Source of the DNA: Ceratorhiza oryzae-sativae
Taxonomy: Eukaryota > Basidiomycota > Agaricomycetes > Cantharellales > Ceratobasidiaceae
Assembly (NCBI GenBank): GCA_030998015.1
Contig: JARWMV010000233.1
Location: 434,001-498,000 of the forward strand
Direction of reading: 5' to 3'
DNA: 64,000 nt
The notes beneath the pieces are model-generated. The model had not been told where the DNA came from. It searched no databases and was given only the letters and a program-made list of their open reading frames with translations. The translations under genes and the position numbers were made by a program. Below, one piece after another: positions 62,601 to 64,000 of this stretch. How positions within the stretch are numbered: the stretch's first letter is position 1; each line of letters starts with the position of its first letter.

Positions 62601-64000
62601 TATTGGGCGACTAGAAGGTCATGGCTCAAGGATTAGTTCTGTAGCGTGTTCACCCGATGGGGCGTACCTCGTGTCTGGGTCCTATGATCGCACCGTACGT
62701 ATCTGGAATCCGAAAACTTGGCAGCCAGTTGGCCAACCTCTCGAAGGATCCACTGCACTAGTTACTTCTGTGGCATGCTCGCCTAATGGGGTACATATAG
62801 TGTCTGGTTCGAGCGATTCCACGGCGTGTGTCTGGGACGCACACACGAGGCAAGCAATCAGGAAGTACAGTGGGGGACACACAAGTCCAGTCAACTCAGT
62901 AACCTATGTTCTCGATGGTTCATGCATCGTTTCTGGGTCTGCAGACGGTACCGTCTGTGTTTGGAACACGCACACAATCCCAAACGCCCAAAACGTGACT
63001 GAAGGACACGCTTTTGGGCGTGTTGTTTCCATCGCATGTTCACCAGATGGTACGTACATTGCGACTGGATTTGCCGATGGCAGTATACGTACTTGGGATA
63101 CGCAAACAGGATGTCTGAGTTCCTGTTTCGAGTCGCTCCCTCCACATATGGTATTGGCACCCTGCTCATTGCCCCCCAGATGTTCATCGATGGCCTATTC
63201 ACTCGATGGGGCTTATGTGGCATACCGATTATGTGACGAACCCTATGTGCTACACATTTGGGATGCACGTACAGGAAAGGTGGCTGGTTTGTTGGCCCGT
63301 TGCAATATCAAGGCGGATAGCTCTGTCGTTACTTTGGGTCGTGTCTACTTTGCGGTGGGTGTTATTGATATCACCGAAGGTACTCAGGCTTGGATCCGCG
63401 AAGAATATACACTAGCCGATATGATCGAAGAGACTAAGGGTCGGGCTGGTCTCATTGCCTTTTACCCCCGGGATATCCTCGCCATATCTGATACCCCCGA
63501 CACATGCGAATGGACCCAATCTTTTGGGTTCGTTAGTGAATGTATTTGGATTCTGGAACTGCATGCGAAGGCACACATACGGGGGCAGGGGCCTACAGTT
63601 CACTCTGTAGCATACTCCCTTGACAAGACACAAATCGTTTTTGGGCTCGATGACGGCGAGATCGATGTAATAGACACAGAAACCCTGAAGAGTAAATTCA
63701 TCACTACAGTAGAGTTCAACGCACCTAAGCCTGTCTCAGCGATTGCATACTCACCTCAAGGCCGGTGCATATTATTCGGCTCTCATGACGGTATTATTCG
63801 CACCTGGGACCCAAAAAACGAAATGACCCATGGGATCTATTATATATTCTCTCCGGATACAGCAATAAGCTCTTTGGCCTGCTCCTTCGACGGCAAGTAT
63901 GTTGCCTTTGGTTCCAATCACGGGGAGATACAAATCTGGGACAGCCGCGCATTACTTGAGCCATATACTACCGAGACACCAGAATTCCTGTGTGAGTTGC
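59609..64000 (+). CDS. NACHT-WD40 STAND protein (fungal NLR-like), 3' end outside window, two frame breaks
   Basis: Exons 59609-59746, 59808-59938, 59987-60122, 60174-60221, 60276-61814 and 61867 to the edge, about 1,375 residues so far. The N-terminal 150 residues are helical and not HET, patatin or any effector I recognise. The NACHT NTPase has Walker A GMAGTGKTT, Walker B LVVVIDALDEC and FFVTSRPDPK. A winged-helix/linker block follows (TVQALASLLGL, LHQSFPDFML, ACRYWLAHM). From about 62110, eight canonical WD40 blades (SPDGAYI...IRIWD type) run without stops, followed by at least four diverged blades to the window end. Such proteins sense non-self signals and oligomerise. Exon 5 contains two breaks: one extra base just after the Walker A (about 60475-60485) and one missing base near 61273-61280; they cancel. 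Both sit at T runs, so sequence error or real decay are both possible. Confidence 0.88.

Overview
The window is a gene-dense stretch of a filamentous basidiomycete genome. Nearly every gene is cut by many 47-65-nt GT-AG introns, and the proteins are typical of Agaricomycetes. The NACHT-WD40 gene and its decayed relative resemble the large NLR family of the Rhizoctonia/Ceratobasidium group. That placement is an inference from protein character, not a database match.

Layout. 1-1.3 kb: 3' end of a Pumilio gene. 2.1-6.1 kb: phosphatidylinositol 4-kinase PIK1. 6.6-7.8 kb (minus): UMP kinase URA6 with a small one-TM ORF just upstream. 10.6-17.3 kb: two related RGS-type membrane proteins in tandem. 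19.5-21.7 kb: SPP1-like PHD protein of the Set1 complex. 22.5-30.5 kb (minus): alpha-1,3-glucan synthase AGS1. 30.9-33.2 kb (minus): DUF4211 protein. 33.5-34.5 kb (minus): elongation factor eEF1B alpha. 34.9-36.6 kb (minus): a multi-span membrane protein. 36.8-38.6 kb: vacuolar lipase ATG15. 39.5-40.2 kb: a Ser/Pro-rich hypothetical. 41.9-45.1 kb (minus): a ruined NACHT-WD40 gene carrying an approximately 300-bp insertion. 45.4-49.6 kb (minus): Sac2/INPP5F-like phosphoinositide phosphatase. 49.7-50.2 kb: VPS55. 50.4-51.7 kb (minus): NSRP1-like splicing regulator. 52.0-54.9 kb: DHHC palmitoyltransferase ERF2. 55.4-59.0 kb: Zn2Cys6 transcription factor. 59.6 kb to the edge: a NACHT-WD40 (STAND/NLR) gene, open at the window end.

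Most genes are housekeeping functions: lipid signalling and trafficking (PIK1, Sac2-like, VPS55, ERF2, ATG15), wall synthesis (AGS1), translation, splicing and chromatin. There is no operon-like cluster. The tightest arrangements are the divergent Sac2-like/VPS55 pair (117 bp between start codons) and the small TM ORF lying 30 bp upstream of URA6.

Several conserved genes (PIK1, the Sac2-like phosphatase, ERF2, the Ser/Pro-rich gene, and the NLR twice) contain single-base frame breaks. Most look like one missing base and several sit in homopolymers, so base-level sequence error is at least as likely as gene decay. I found no convincing new multi-gene system. The strongest leads are the NLR pair with its insertion, the GCGG/CCGC palindrome family in the gene-poor spacers, and the small TM ORF at URA6.
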